DNA of 64,000 nucleotides from Coccinella septempunctata (GCF_907165205.1 NC_058191.1:19920064-19984063); one strand, 5' to 3'; shown: positions 30,319 through 43,421, numbered from the stretch's first letter. Numbers and translations: made by a program. Notes: generated from the sequence alone by a model not told the origin.

Positions 30319-30542
30319 ATGAGTTGAGGGTCAACGTAAGATGGCCACAAGGAGGCTCCGACCTTACGCCTTTGGATTTTTATGCCTGGAACACCTTGAA
30401 AGGAAAAGTTTATTAAATTAGCGTTCAGACTCGAGAGGTCCTGATCGAAAGAATAACATTGTGTTATGCTGAAATGCGTCAGAAACTTCGCAGGGTTGCA
30501 GATTCACTACAAAAACGATGTATAGAACAGGTTGTAATATAA
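30319..30542 (+). pseudogene. Mariner-family transposase remnant (inverted partner 2)
   Basis: The plus strand encodes VRWPQGGSDLTPLDFYAWNTLKGKVY, a stop, then a helical C-terminus ending in VADSLQKRCIEQV, typical of the last about 65 residues of mariner transposases. It begins with the 20 bases that end partner 1 in inverted form (30251-30270 versus 30320-30339), and the middle of the gene is deleted, so the two partners form an inverted pair around a spacer of about 50 bp. Confidence 0.78.
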
Positions 30543-30581
30543 TTCGCCTCTGTGATGTATTCTGTTTATTTTTCGAAATAA

Positions 30582-30583
30582 AC

Positions 30584-30615
<32 letters not shown>
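30582..30615. repeat. (TTA)n microsatellite
   Basis: About eleven TTA units directly after GAAATAAAC, a combination often found at LINE 3' tails. Confidence 0.9.
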
Positions 30616-32640
<2,025 letters not shown>

Positions 32641-32693
32641 TTTCGATAATAAATTCGTTCCGAGACAAGTGGAAGCATCTCTCCTGAGAGTAT

Positions 32694-32787
32694 TATTAAT
32701 AATAATAATAATAATTATAATATAATATATATATAATATATATAATAATAATAATAATTAATAATAATAATAATAATAATTAATAAT
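32694..32787. repeat. (TAA)n-rich microsatellite
   Basis: TAA repeats mixed with TA, ending directly at the R4/Dong-like 5' end. It continues at 35961-35974 beyond the 3' end of that element. Confidence 0.9.
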
Positions 32788-32852
32788 GTCTGGCCTGCCT
32801 GGCAGCTATCTGGTAGATGGCCTGCCAGGTAGCCATCGTAACGACGTAGACG

Positions 32853-35507
32853 GTGCAGCCAGCCACGCCTGCTGTCCGCAGTCCCATTCCTTTTTCCTCT
32901 CTCTTTCACATCCTTTATAGGGGTGCTCTTTCTGCTCTCATTTCTCTACCCCTCACCCAAACCGAGAAAGGGGAGCACAAACCCATGAAAATGGTGATTA
33001 CGAGAAGCCTCGGAAACAAGTCGCTGCCTGGGGATCGTCAGGGCATGTCTGGAGCCGGCGCTGGACATGACAGCATGCGGGACGTCGGTGGCAGGATGTT
33101 GAGGAAGCGGGCTCCTGCTGCAAAAGAAGCTACAGCTCCAAAGCAACAACAGCAACCAACGAGTCCAATTCAATTGTCGACTCGAACCGCTGAAAGTGCT
33201 GCGCAGGATATTCAGCCAGTGCTCACCCAAGCGGGGTTAGTTAGAAAGCGCATGAAGTGGACAACGTCCATGAATGAAACTATTGTGCGCATATATAACT
33301 CCATCACGGGACTAGGGCAGAACACGAACAACTATAGAAAAAGGCTCCATGAGGAATTCTGCAACGCCTACCCAAATCTCAATGTCACTGAACAACGAGT
33401 GGCAGACCAGTACCGCGTAATTCTGAGAAATGAACTAATACCTACGGCCCGAATCGACGCAATCAAACGAGAACTTCAGCGTCCGCCTACAATAAAGAAT
33501 AACACCAACACCTCTGATGAAATTCACATGCCGGGGCAACAACAGGCAGAAGAAACTGATACTGAAAGTCCATCTTGCAACGCAAGTGAGCCTGAACACC
33601 AGGACGATAGGGAAGAGCTCCACCGACAAGTTGACTCTGACATGAGGAGATACTTTGCCGAACTGGAAGGAACAGATCCTCTTCATCGAGTAGCACCTCC
33701 ACGACTCAATACATCCAAGAAACTGTCACTTATAATCGACATCTTGAATAAGGACGTTTTACCTGAATACCTACAGAACGGAAGTTCATTGGAATATCTG
33801 CATCTAGTTTTTCACTGTGCAGCGCTAACGACAGCGAAAACCCTGGGGGCAAAAATTCGCCGAACGAACAACGATGGTCCAAAATTACACAAATTACACG
33901 CGCCAGCATGGCAGAAACGTCTTCAACACAAAACAGAAAGGCTAAGAAGAGACATTGGACGACTGACGGAGTACTTGAACGGGAATCGCGGAAGGAAGGT
34001 TGTGAAAGCTGCCAAAGAAATCATCGATAGAAACAGAACACATACCGAACGAGAGACGGAGAATGCTACAGCACACCATTGCCTTGACACTCTGAAGCAA
34101 AAATTAAGTCTGTATGCAGAACGCCTGAGGAGATATAAAAGCAATTATAGCCGGAAAAGAGACAATAATTCATTCGAAAAGTCCGAAGAATCTTTCTACC
34201 GGTCACTCACATCGTCGGATGGAGAAAATGGAAAGTTACCACCAAAGGAAGCCATTGAACAATTCTGGACCGAACAACTATCAACGAAACCTCAGTTCAA
34301 TGGAAATACCGGATGGATTGAAGATGAAAAATCTGAAGCTATAAAATATGAGCCGATGCAGCATGACATGATCACAATTGAAGAAGTAAAATCAGCTATC
34401 AGAGGACTGCACAACTGGAAAGCACCTGGGCCTGATGGATTACAGAACTTCTGGATCAAGAAACTTTGGATCATGCATGACAAATTGACCTCCGCAATAA
34501 ATGATGTCATTGAAAATCCTGAAAGAATGCCAGTATTCCTTACACATGGCACAACATACCTGTTACCTAAAGACCAAAGGAATACAGAAGACCCATCCAA
34601 GTACCGACCGATCACATGTCTTCCAACGATGTACAAATTAATCACATCGTGCATTTCGAACCGAATTTACAACCATTGCGAAAGGAATAACATCATCGCC
34701 ATGCAACAGAAAAGATGCACCAAAGACAGCCGAGGGTGCAAAGAACAACTAATAATAGATTCAGTTATCTGCAATCAAGCGTTCTCCAAGCGAAGGAATC
34801 TTTACGCTGCGTACATAGACTACAAAAAAGCATTCGATTCTATACCTCACGAATGGCTCTTGACGATCTTGAAGATTTACAAGGTGGATCCAAATATTGT
34901 TAAGTTCCTTAAAAACGCCATGTCAACCTGGCGTACTAGTCTTCAAATGAAAGCAGCAGATTGCTCCATTACAACAGGACCTATTCCAATAAGACGCGGA
35001 ATTTTCCAAGGAGACTCGCTGAGCCCTCTGTGGTTCTGCATGGCCCTGAATCCCTTGTCTCATAGATTGAATTCTACGGACTACGGATTCTCCATCAAGA
35101 GCGGCAGTAGAACTATGATGAAACTGAATCATCTCCTTTACATGGACGATTTAAAACTCTTCGCATCTACCAAAAAACAAATGCAACTGATGCTGAAAAT
35201 GGTGGAAGGATTCTCGGAAGACATCAAAATGAAGTTTGGACTAGAAAAATGCCGACTGCTAAACATAACGAGAGGGAAAATGGAAGATGGTACGTTCAAA
35301 CTCAAGGAAGGTGCAGAAATTGAAGCATTGAAGGAAGGAGACACATACAAGTATCTGGGCATAAAACAGGCAAGAAAAATCAATCAGACCCAGATGAAGA
35401 AAGAATTAACGGAGGAGTTTACCCGAAGATTGAGAAGGATAATGAGAACTGGTCTTAACAGCAAGAACCTGATAAAAGCGATTAACACCTACGCTTGCTC
35501 GGCGTGA
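32853..35507 (+). pseudogene. R4/Dong-like LINE ORF: Myb-like region and RT, truncated
   Basis: 884 codons; the true start may be Met45 (MKMVITRSLG, 32985). A zeste/Myb-like segment lies near residues 130-195 (KRMKWTTSMNETIVRIY). Basic helices include PAWQKRLQHKTERLRRDIGRL near residue 350. RT spans about 520-800: KYRPITCLPTMYKLI, motif A AAYIDYKKAFDSIP, motif B GIFQGDSLSPLWF and catalytic YMDD at 763-766. The frame ends in an unnatural AINTYACSA just where the thumb begins, marking the deletion joint. Confidence 0.87.
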
Positions 35508-35509
35508 TA

Positions 35510-35898
35510 GTGATAGGCACACTGAAAAAATTTCAAAGTACAGAGATCTCGAGGAACAAACCAGGAGACAGTGGAAGCTGAAAGATATCAAGACCATCCC
35601 TATTGTCATATCATCTACAGGCCTGATACCGAAGAAACTGCTAGAGAACTTGAGGAAGTTTCAGTTGGACGAAAATATCTATAAAGTCATGCAGAAGGCG
35701 GTACTGCTGGGAACGGCGAGAACTGTACGCAAGTACATGGGAAATTCAGAGGAACACCGTCTGCTCCGACAGGAAGTGCGGGTGGAGCAGGAATCCAACC
35801 TACAGCAGGGAGGCGAGGAGCGACCCGGACCCGACCACCACCACGAGCCCGAAAACCTGGAAAGGGCTCCAACAGAGCTTAATCCTTTTGATATCTGA
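35510..35898 (+). pseudogene. C-terminal remnant of the R4/Dong-like ORF
   Basis: After the deletion joint the sequence reads KYRDLEEQTRRQWKLK, IPIVISSTGLIPKKLLENL and VMQKAVLLGTARTVRKYMG, aligning with the last about 80 residues of the complete protein at 51237-54572 (KYQELAFQMKNMHGL, HPLIISTNGLVEKHL, AQKEVILGTTRIVRKFL). The frame differs from that of the RT part. A Glu/His-rich tail leads to the stop at 35898. Confidence 0.82.
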
Positions 35899-35960
35899 GA
35901 TATCTGGGATAAGTGAATTTTCCTCTGGAGAGGAGTGTGAAAGCCGCAAGGCTAAAGTCA

Positions 35961-35974
35961 TAATAATAATAATA
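35961..35974. repeat. (TAA)n at the 3' joint
   Basis: Four to five TAA units between the R4/Dong-like 3' end and the 3' end of the minus-strand LINE, read as part of that LINE's tail. Confidence 0.85.
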
Positions 35975-36097
35975 TATTTCGTGCTAGGGAAAATACACAT
36001 TTCTTGCACATGTCAAAAAGAACAATATAAAACAACACAAGTTGTACACAATGTAGGTATAATAAAATACATACACAAAAATACAAAAAAACTGTAA

Positions 36098-38962
36098 TTA
36101 GGAAGAAACCAACCGAAAATCGAATTGCAAAAATTCATCAACACTATAAAATGCTCTCTCCAAAAGAAAAGACTTCATCCTCCTCTTAAACAACTCAACG
36201 GGCAGCGTGGCAAAGGAGAGCGGCAACCTATTGTAAAACTTCACCGACAACTGAAATGGGCCCTTCTGTGACTTCGCCAGACGACAGAAGTCTGGTCTGA
36301 TTAAAGATCTACCGCGAGTGGGATAATCATGATAATCACCATTCAGTGTCAGGTCACTCCTATTCCTGTGTACGAATAACAATGATTCCAACAGGAAAAT
36401 GCATGGAAAAGTTAAAATGCCATGAGTGATAAACGCCATTCTACAATCGGCGCGATAACCAAGGGAAGCAACAACCCTCACCGCCCTCCTCTGCAACGCA
36501 AAAATCCTTGTGCGGGACGACGAATTACCCCACGCCAACACAGCATACCTCAGGTGGGACTCAATCGCTGCAAAATACGCAGTCCTAAGCACACTAGACG
36601 ATAGACGGCTGGACATATTTTTCAAGAGAAAGATATTTCGGCTCAGTTTAACAGCGAGGCGATCTGAGTAGACATTCCAACTCAATGTTGGATCCAAATC
36701 AAGACCCAGGAAAGTGACAGACTCATCCAGGCCGATATTATCAGCAGGTCTTAGCGAGAAGACAATTTTGACGGTCTTTTGTACATTCGCCAGTAATTCA
36801 TTCGAGGTGAACCAATCCATTGCCTTCGCTAGCGCCACCTCACCCTCCTCCACGGCTGTCCGCAAGCCCCCGGACCTCACGGAGACAGTCGTGTCATCTG
36901 CGAATAAAATGGTTTCATAGATTTTCAAAAACAAGGGTAGATCATTAATGAATATCAAGAAGAGGATAGGCCCCAATACGGAACCCTGTGGGACTCCAAG
37001 ATCTACCTCGCGCAAGTCGGACCATGAACCATCGCTAAAAACAGCCTGTGATCTGTTAGTCAGATAAGAGTTAATGAGGTCGCAACTGCCACCGGAAAGT
37101 CCGTAAGCCCGCAGCTTACCAACCAAGAGGGGGCGCGCAACGCAGTCAAAAGCCTTAGCGACATCCAAGAAAAGGGTATATGAGAAATCCCCACTTTCAA
37201 AGCACTGCATGGTATACTCAACGAATTTTAAAATAGCATCACTAGTACTCATATTTCTACGGAAACCGAATTGCCTGGGGCTAAAAAGAGAATTTTCATC
37301 GAAATAAGCAACCAATTGCAAGGATAATAGTTTTTCAAAGATTTTTGAGATCACCGGTACCAAAGAAATAGGTCTATAATTTTTGACATCATTAGTATCG
37401 CCCCTCTTGAACAGTGGAATAACCTTCGACTTTTTTAGACAATCTGGGTATATGTTTTCCCTAATACACAAGTTAAACAGCCGGGTTAGAGGAGACACAA
37501 AGTTATTAATATTTTTTTTTATAATAAAAGATGAAAGACCATAAATGTCAGGAGTCCTACTACATTTCAGAGAGTTAATTGCATCCCTCATTTGATTGGG
37601 AGATACCTCTGAGAAGGAAAAACTGCAGTTTACTCTCGGCAACAGATCCATGGGATCCATAGATTTTTTACCCAACAATTTTCTAGTCTCATGGGCAACA
37701 GAAACAAAGAAATTATTAAAATCATTTGCCGAGAACTGATGTCGATTTTTGTCGTAAACTGGACTCTTTGTATTTTTTATTAGCCGCCACATAGTTTTTG
37801 ACCTATTACTGGATACTTTTATAAGTCTGTCATTCGCACTTATTCTAGCCTCATTGATTTTAGACCTATAAAATCTTCTATATGCATCGCGATGCTTTTT
37901 GGAGACATCGTCCCTATAATAGTCATACATATCGTTCAGTAGTCTCAAATGATCACGCATGCGACACAAGTCTTTCGAGAACCAAGACACACCACCATCG
38001 CTGAGTTTGGCCTTTATCGTCTTATACGGAAAGCATGAGTTCAGGGCTTGAATTAAATAATTATTATATTTATCAGCGCAATCATTCACGTCGACATTAT
38101 CAATACGCAGAATATCGTAAGGAAATTCACTGAGAATAACATGGAAAGAGTTCAAACCAGCCCTAGTGAGAGGCCTAATCCTCCTGGGAATAAGAGTACT
38201 ATCCAACTTAGCCCCGCATGCAGGCGAGAGCAAATTCACCCACTGAGCTCTGTGGTCAGAGAAATCGAACTCAAATACATCAGAAACATAATCATTCAGG
38301 GAAAAATTTACAAACACATTATCAATCCGATTCCTTCCTCTAGTAGGCTTAGAAACTGTACTAAGAAATCCATTACACTCCAATAAATCACAGAAAGATT
38401 TACACTTTTTATCTGGGTTACAGAAATATAAATTAAAATCACCCAGAATTACCACATTATTGTTGACACAACATAATTTTTGTAAAATTTTTTCAAAAAC
38501 GTCAAAAAATAACATAAAGTCACCACTAGGTGGCCTGTAACATCCAACTACAATAACATTCTGACAATTAATTTTCACTGACGAAATTTCACAATGAGAT
38601 TCAACAGAAAGATCATTTATTTCGTTCATAGTCGTGACACTCATATGCGGGGGGCACAAGGTCAGAACACCACCCCTAATTTTTTGTTTGCGAGAGAAAC
38701 TGTGAACCATACACCACTTCTCAAGCAGAGACGGTACACACTCCTCCTCCTTCAGCCAATGTTCAGTGATGCAAGCGACACCAACCCCAGCATAATCGTC
38801 CAAGAATGCCTCAAGGATACCCTCCTTGCCAGAAATGCCCTCGATGTTAAGATGAACGAAGTTGAACCTCCCGCCTACCCGACCGGGGGCCCGGGACTCC
38901 GGCACGAAAGAACTTTTTGAGAACAACACCTTTAGGCCACTTGTTTTCGTCAAGAATATCAT
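36098..38962 (-). CDS. LINE ORF2: APE endonuclease and reverse transcriptase
   Basis: 954 aa, uninterrupted. The AP-like endonuclease (residues about 33-240) keeps its catalytic set: N39 in HLNIEG, E67 in TEHWL, D175 in GDFN, and D236-H237 in SDHRAQ. RT lies at about 505-760: NYRPISLVPVISKIFEK, QFGFRRNMSTSDAI, D600 in LFLDVAKAFD, GVPQGSVLGPILF and FADD at 687-690. The C-terminus has the LQRRAVRVVASLG...TRGRS pattern of CR1/Jockey-group elements and no zinc finger. It nicks the target and primes reverse transcription there. All catalytic residues appear present, so the protein could be functional. The start probably precedes the RVGGRFNFVHLN segment; exact Met is uncertain. Confidence 0.92.
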   Translation of the reverse strand: MIFLTKTSGLKVLFSKSSFVPESRAPGRVGGRFNFVHLNIEGISGKEGILEAFLDDYAGVGVACITEHWLKEEECVPSLLEKWCMVHSFSRKQKIRGGVLTLCPPHMSVTTMNEINDLSVESHCEISSVKINCQNVIVVGCYRPPSGDFMLFFDVFEKILQKLCCVNNNVVILGDFNLYFCNPDKKCKSFCDLLECNGFLSTVSKPTRGRNRIDNVFVNFSLNDYVSDVFEFDFSDHRAQWVNLLSPACGAKLDSTLIPRRIRPLTRAGLNSFHVILSEFPYDILRIDNVDVNDCADKYNNYLIQALNSCFPYKTIKAKLSDGGVSWFSKDLCRMRDHLRLLNDMYDYYRDDVSKKHRDAYRRFYRSKINEARISANDRLIKVSSNRSKTMWRLIKNTKSPVYDKNRHQFSANDFNNFFVSVAHETRKLLGKKSMDPMDLLPRVNCSFSFSEVSPNQMRDAINSLKCSRTPDIYGLSSFIIKKNINNFVSPLTRLFNLCIRENIYPDCLKKSKVIPLFKRGDTNDVKNYRPISLVPVISKIFEKLLSLQLVAYFDENSLFSPRQFGFRRNMSTSDAILKFVEYTMQCFESGDFSYTLFLDVAKAFDCVARPLLVGKLRAYGLSGGSCDLINSYLTNRSQAVFSDGSWSDLREVDLGVPQGSVLGPILFLIFINDLPLFLKIYETILFADDTTVSVRSGGLRTAVEEGEVALAKAMDWFTSNELLANVQKTVKIVFSLRPADNIGLDESVTFLGLDLDPTLSWNVYSDRLAVKLSRNIFLLKNMSSRLSSSVLRTAYFAAIESHLRYAVLAWGNSSSRTRIFALQRRAVRVVASLGYRADCRMAFITHGILTFPCIFLLESLLFVHRNRSDLTLNGDYHDYPTRGRSLIRPDFCRLAKSQKGPFQLSVKFYNRLPLSFATLPVELFKRRMKSFLLERAFYSVDEFLQFDFRLVSS

Positions 38963-39638
38963 CCCTGTGGTCAGTAATAAAAGTTAGTTTGAAACTGCTA
39001 TTAGAACCTTTGGAGTCAAGTTTTGTACATTTTATTTCAATTTCAGGCCAATTTGTTTTAAGGAATTCACCCATAACGGATTCGTCCACATCCCCAAATA
39101 TTCTGCCGGCGTAAATGTGAGTCAACGAAGGCGCACCTCTAATATTACTTGATGCACCAGCATTCGCTCCCAAGATGAGTTGTTTCCTATTAGAGGCAGC
39201 AGATGATTGTTCAGTATTTGATTTGTTTATGTTTATTTTGAATTCAACTTTTGGCGGCAGTGACAAATCTGACAGACCGTCAGTCACTCTTCGGCGGTTA
39301 TTAGAGCAATCCTGTCTGTTGACTTTTCGTTTAACAGAAAGTATCTCATTCTGTACGTCAATATTATCAGTTGTCAAACTCTCATTCGTTAATATTCTCT
39401 TCTTCTTCTTCCCCTTCTTCTCATTAACCAACTTCCAGTCATCAATCGCCACTTTCTCCCTGTCTAGTACAATTCCTCTCTCACATGTCATCGAATCCAC
39501 ATTTGACATATTTTGTTTATCATTTGTTGATAGATTCATATTTACAACCGAGTTTTTCCTGTATTCTGTATTCGAAGAACTCGACAAAACCACATCATCA
39601 CGAACATGCGACTCCCTCGTTTCAAGAAATCGTTCCAA
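38847..39638 (-). CDS. LINE ORF1, RNA-binding-type protein, possibly N-truncated
   Basis: 263 aa, overlapping ORF2 by about 116 bp in another frame. The N-terminal two thirds are polar and lysine-rich (KKGKKKKRIL). The C-terminal about 100 residues form a compact mixed domain (THIYAGRIFGDVDESVMGEFL, SFKLTFITDHRDDIL, WPKGVVLKKFF), similar to the end of ORF1 proteins of insect CR1-type LINEs. No zinc knuckle is seen. ORF1 proteins bind element RNA. Length is short for the family, so an upstream part may be missing. Confidence 0.75.
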   Translation of the reverse strand: MERFLETRESHVRDDVVLSSSSNTEYRKNSVVNMNLSTNDKQNMSNVDSMTCERGIVLDREKVAIDDWKLVNEKKGKKKKRILTNESLTTDNIDVQNEILSVKRKVNRQDCSNNRRRVTDGLSDLSLPPKVEFKININKSNTEQSSAASNRKQLILGANAGASSNIRGAPSLTHIYAGRIFGDVDESVMGEFLKTNWPEIEIKCTKLDSKGSNSSFKLTFITDHRDDILDENKWPKGVVLKKFFRAGVPGPRSGRREVQLRSS

Positions 39639-39720
39639 GAGTGACGGTATTGTTACCGTATTCTTTCGAATTATTCTACAAAGTGAATCTGTTGAACAAT
39701 TTTGTACAGTTAAATGACTT

Positions 39721-40904
39721 TCTTAAACGACCAAACTGAAAGAGTCTTCGAAATGTTTTATCCCCAAACTGTTCATAAAATAACTAAAAACAAGCTCAAA
39801 CCTCACAACTTACACAACAGAAAAAGTTATGAAGTGCAGTAAAGTTCAATGACCAATAATGATTTAATGATCAATAATAATGCACGAAATCAGATCGATA
39901 GGGTTCGTGAAACAATTTATCCTATATCCACTTCAAGAAATTCATATTATGATGGTTTACATGGTTAACTTGATGTTACCATAACAAAAATTATTTGTTC
40001 TCTGAACATTTTGCTGATTCGTCAGTTATCGACAATTGAGGGTGAAATATACTAGAATCAGGGTAAATGACACATCTAATTACTATCTGAAATATGTAGA
40101 TGTTTCATTGTTCTCTCATTGCCAGGCAACAATTGTTCCAATTGATTTGTTCCTGACGAATTGGTTCAGAATTTACCAGAGGTATTTCCATCATTCAATA
40201 AATAAAATCCTCAAACTGCCCGAAACGAAAAACGTCCTCAAACTTTACGATTCACACACATATAAATTTGTAGACCAAGATTCAAGGTTTCCACAATGAA
40301 TTAATTGAATATAATAAATACTTTCTCCATATTTAGCAACATATTTTATAATATATTGAAAAACACAAATATATTTCGAATAATTATAGTCATAACACGA
40401 CGTAGAGATTAACATGACGGCCTCATTGTGAATGCTCTTATTCTCCAGAAATAAAACCTGTTTCTGACTGAGATATTTTTGTCCCAAACTGGCCATACCA
40501 TAACGAAAAACGTCCTCAAATATTACGATTTAAACACATGTAAAGAAAATATCGCATGTTTCAGCGTTTCTCTGGTATAATTTGTCCTATTACGTGATCT
40601 GAGAGTTTTTATGTTTGAAGTCCGCGTTTTTTGTCATAATTGTGAAAATCAAATTCAATTCATAGAATTCCGTTATCGATCTGAGAAATCTGGATTGAAG
40701 GCTGAAAATGTTGTTTCTTTGATATTTGACGGCTATATCGACAATAGGTACTGCTTTGTATTTTTGTAAATTAAAGTTTGATATTCAGCAGAGAAACGCA
40801 TTTGAGACTTTAATTCATCCTCACTGAATAGAAACTCATTTTGAACATATACATTTGGAGTCCATGATTATAGGGCCCAAACACTCAATTCATGAAATGA
40901 ATTT
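39721..40904. other. Non-coding, with dispersed motif copies
   Basis: No gene seen. The phrase AACGTCCTCAAA(C/T)(T/A)TTACGATT(C/T)A(C/A)ACACAT occurs at about 40226-40262 and 40508-40542, related to CCCCAAACTTGACGATTTACATACACAT at 47992-48019 and the reverse complement at 32434-32460. Confidence 0.45.
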
Positions 40905-41540
40905 TCAAGATGAGAATAAGGTTCTGTAAATTCGGTATCTTATTCTTCAGATGATTTTATGATACAAAGATACCATGGACTATGGGTTTCTTGCGCATTG
41001 TTCCTGAAATTCAAAACAAAAATGTTGAAATTCAAAACAAAAATTGGTTTTTCGGAAATATTTTCAAAACCGTACACTGTTTTCATTTGAGTTTTTGTAG
41101 GTTATGAGTACGCATTAAAACACATTTTTTCATATTTCGAACTATTTCTTATATTCCCCAGAGGCGTCCGTACAGACTTCTTTCCGAATAAATTCAGTAA
41201 AAAATGGTACGACAATGCTTTTTTTCAAATTTGAAATTATTCTCGTAATTATCCAATAATCCACAGTCAGAAAGGTTGCTTGAGTTTTTTACCTAAAATA
41301 AATACTTTCTGAGATAAAAATAAAAGCAATTTCATCAGATCGCTACGAAATTCTGCAATTACTTATCTCATGTACTCCGACATTGGAGATAACTTCTGAT
41401 TTTACAATTTTTTGTATTTGAACATCCTGTATTTCAGAAACAATATCCATAGCGTCTTTGTAGCATCAAATCATCTGAGGAATAGGATCTCGCATTCACG
41501 GAACCTCATTCTGAAACACCCTGTATATTTCATTGAACTC
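40905..41540. mobile_element. Foldback/MITE with diverged inverted arms
   Basis: The arm at about 40910-41040 (GATGAGAATAAGGTTCTGT..., TCTTCAGATGATTT...) reappears inverted at about 41400-41530 (AATCATCTGAGGAATAGG..., GGAACCTCATTCTGAAACACC), with CACCCTGTATA at the right end. No coding capacity. Boundaries are approximate. Confidence 0.55.
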
Positions 41541-41971
41541 ATTAGTTCAATGATATATATTAATTAGGCCTCATCGTAAAAAAATTTTCTTTTTCTTCAA
41601 AAATAAACTCCATGTCCAGAAATAAAATTCATTTGTGAAATGTATTCTACACGAAAATGGTTCATTTATATAATAGTATATACTTGGGTCTAAAATTTTC
41701 CTTCTGTTGTAGACCTTTGACAAGATTTGTCATTCGCCGAAGGTGTCCCCAAAAATATAGAGCAATCACTTCCCTGCTGTATTACCAGTCATTGAATTAC
41801 CAAATTTATTTCCGAAAAATCTGAACGCTTTATAAGTTTTCAATCACTTTTCATGGATCAGTTATGAACAATATTAAAAACAGTTCTTTTCAGGAACTTT
41901 GACTTCATTTGATATACACTTCCGGTACGATCGAAAGACTCAAGTCGACACAAATATTTCGGAAAAGTATA
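41541..41971. other. Non-coding spacer
   Basis: AT-rich sequence between two inverted-repeat elements; nothing recognised. Confidence 0.4.
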
Positions 41972-43421
41972 CAGGGTAATTTCTGACCAATGACCCATCG
42001 GGCAGGTGGTAATAGGGAATCATATGAGGAGTCAGAAATAGGCACTCAAACATCCAATTTCTGAGATACTTGGTGTTTTCTGACCATCACAGTATATTCA
42101 AACCTCTATAATTTTCAAACTATTGAATATTTTTGTCTTTAAAGCCCGTTTACAACAGTCGAAAATTCTCTAGATAATTACTAGTGAATTCATGCACCGT
42201 GAATTCTCTGCAGTTACATACGTACTTTCAGTATAATTCACTGTTCAGTTGCACATTTTCTGCAATTTTCTTGCCAAAATTCTCTAAAGATGGACCGTAC
42301 TCTATTATAAACATTTTACGCCCTTGTATCAAAACATAACTCTGTACGCGAAGAATTTTTTTCTGTCAGTTTCGTGAAGACAAGAAAAAATGCTATAGAA
42401 ATCAATGATGAATTCGAAACTAACATATTCGTGAAGACGGGAAGAAATGATTCGGCAACAATGTATTCAATTAGCACAATTCAACAACAATTCAACTTCT
42501 AACGAACACAAAGGAAATATGATAACTTATTTATGAAATTTCATCAGTAAGCTGCTTTGAATAACCATGCATTTTTCAACTTTTTTCTATACATATAAAA
42601 CTGATTTTCGTAACATTCGAGGGTTATACCGAAGATCAGCACACACTTCATCAAATCTCTGAAATAATTCAGCTCTAGTATTGATATTTTTCGGATAAAT
42701 AAATTTTTTCTGATGACCCTATAAAAATTATCCAAAGGGATAAAATCAGAAGATGGTGCTGGCCTTCTTCTAGGACTTCCCCCACTTATCCACCAATTTC
42801 GATACTCTGAATGATGGGAAATAATTCTTTCAGAAATATTCTTTCTCCTTTTCCGAATATGTTGATGATAAAACTGTGAATCATACGGAGTTGTGTTTTT
42901 GAAATCTGATCATCAAAACTAGGGCACAAAATCAGTCTTTAATATCGAAATACTTCGAAAACATAGTTTTAAATATTATTGAAATCAGACGATTATTTCG
43001 AAATTTGTAAAAAAAAATCGAGATATTTTGTTCTTCAGATGGCTCTACTATAAACATAAAATTTGTGCTATTCAGATTGATCATTGATTTCCATAACATT
43101 TTTTCATGTCTACGAAATTGATAATTAAAATTTTTTGAATCATATACAGAGGGATGTTTTACTACTAGAATGTAAAAAGTTTATGATCTTGTATGGTCCT
43201 GTTTTTTTTATTGATTTCTGCTTTTGATTGCCTCAAAGATAAAATTTTACCAAATATCAAAATCAGCAGTTTCGAAACTGTCGGGGTTTCAATAAAATGA
43301 TTTTCAGGAAACACCCAGTATCTCAGAAACTAGTAGGCATATGATGGAGTGTCCATTTCTGACTCCTCATATTGTCCTCTATTATCCCCTTACAATGGGT
43401 CATTGGCCAGAAATCACCCTG
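41972..43421 (-). mobile_element. Decayed mariner-type transposon, 1.45 kb
   Basis: Begins CAGGGTAATTTCTGACC after TA and ends with the inverted GGCCAGAAATCACCCTG before TA. The arms continue for about 125 bp (CAATGACCCAT, ATGAGGAGTCAGAAAT, TTTCTGAGATAC). Inside is a minus-strand transposase remnant. TA flanks and a CAGGGTG-type end are as in the complete element at 48117-50982, but the families differ. Confidence 0.75.
42540..42800 (-). pseudogene. Mariner transposase C-terminal remnant
   Basis: With one frameshift the minus strand reads RPAPSSDFIPLDNF, then NINTRAELFQRFDEVCADLRYNPRMLRKSVLYV. This corresponds to the WP-R-SPDLTPLDFF block and C-terminal helices of mariner-type transposases. 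N-terminal catalytic parts are not recognisable. Confidence 0.65.

Larger units (their letters stand above)
32788..35960 (+). mobile_element. R4/Dong-like LINE in (TAA)n, internally deleted
   Basis: Element with 5' UTR, an RT-containing ORF and a 3' segment matching the C-terminus of the R4-like protein, flanked on both sides by TAA repeats. Dong, an R4-clade LINE, is known to insert into TAA repeats, so location and domain content agree. Roughly 300 codons that should carry the CCHC finger and PD-D/E endonuclease are deleted at about 35510, so this copy could not nick DNA on its own. Confidence 0.82.
35975..39720 (-). mobile_element. CR1/Jockey-group LINE with intact ORF2
   Basis: Minus-strand two-ORF LINE. 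Its 3' end reads CGAAATATATTATTATTATTA on the minus strand, a LINE-type TTA tail, and the neighbouring R4/Dong-like element appears to sit inside that tail. ORF1 and ORF2 overlap. The 5' boundary near 39720 is approximate and may be truncated. Confidence 0.83.
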
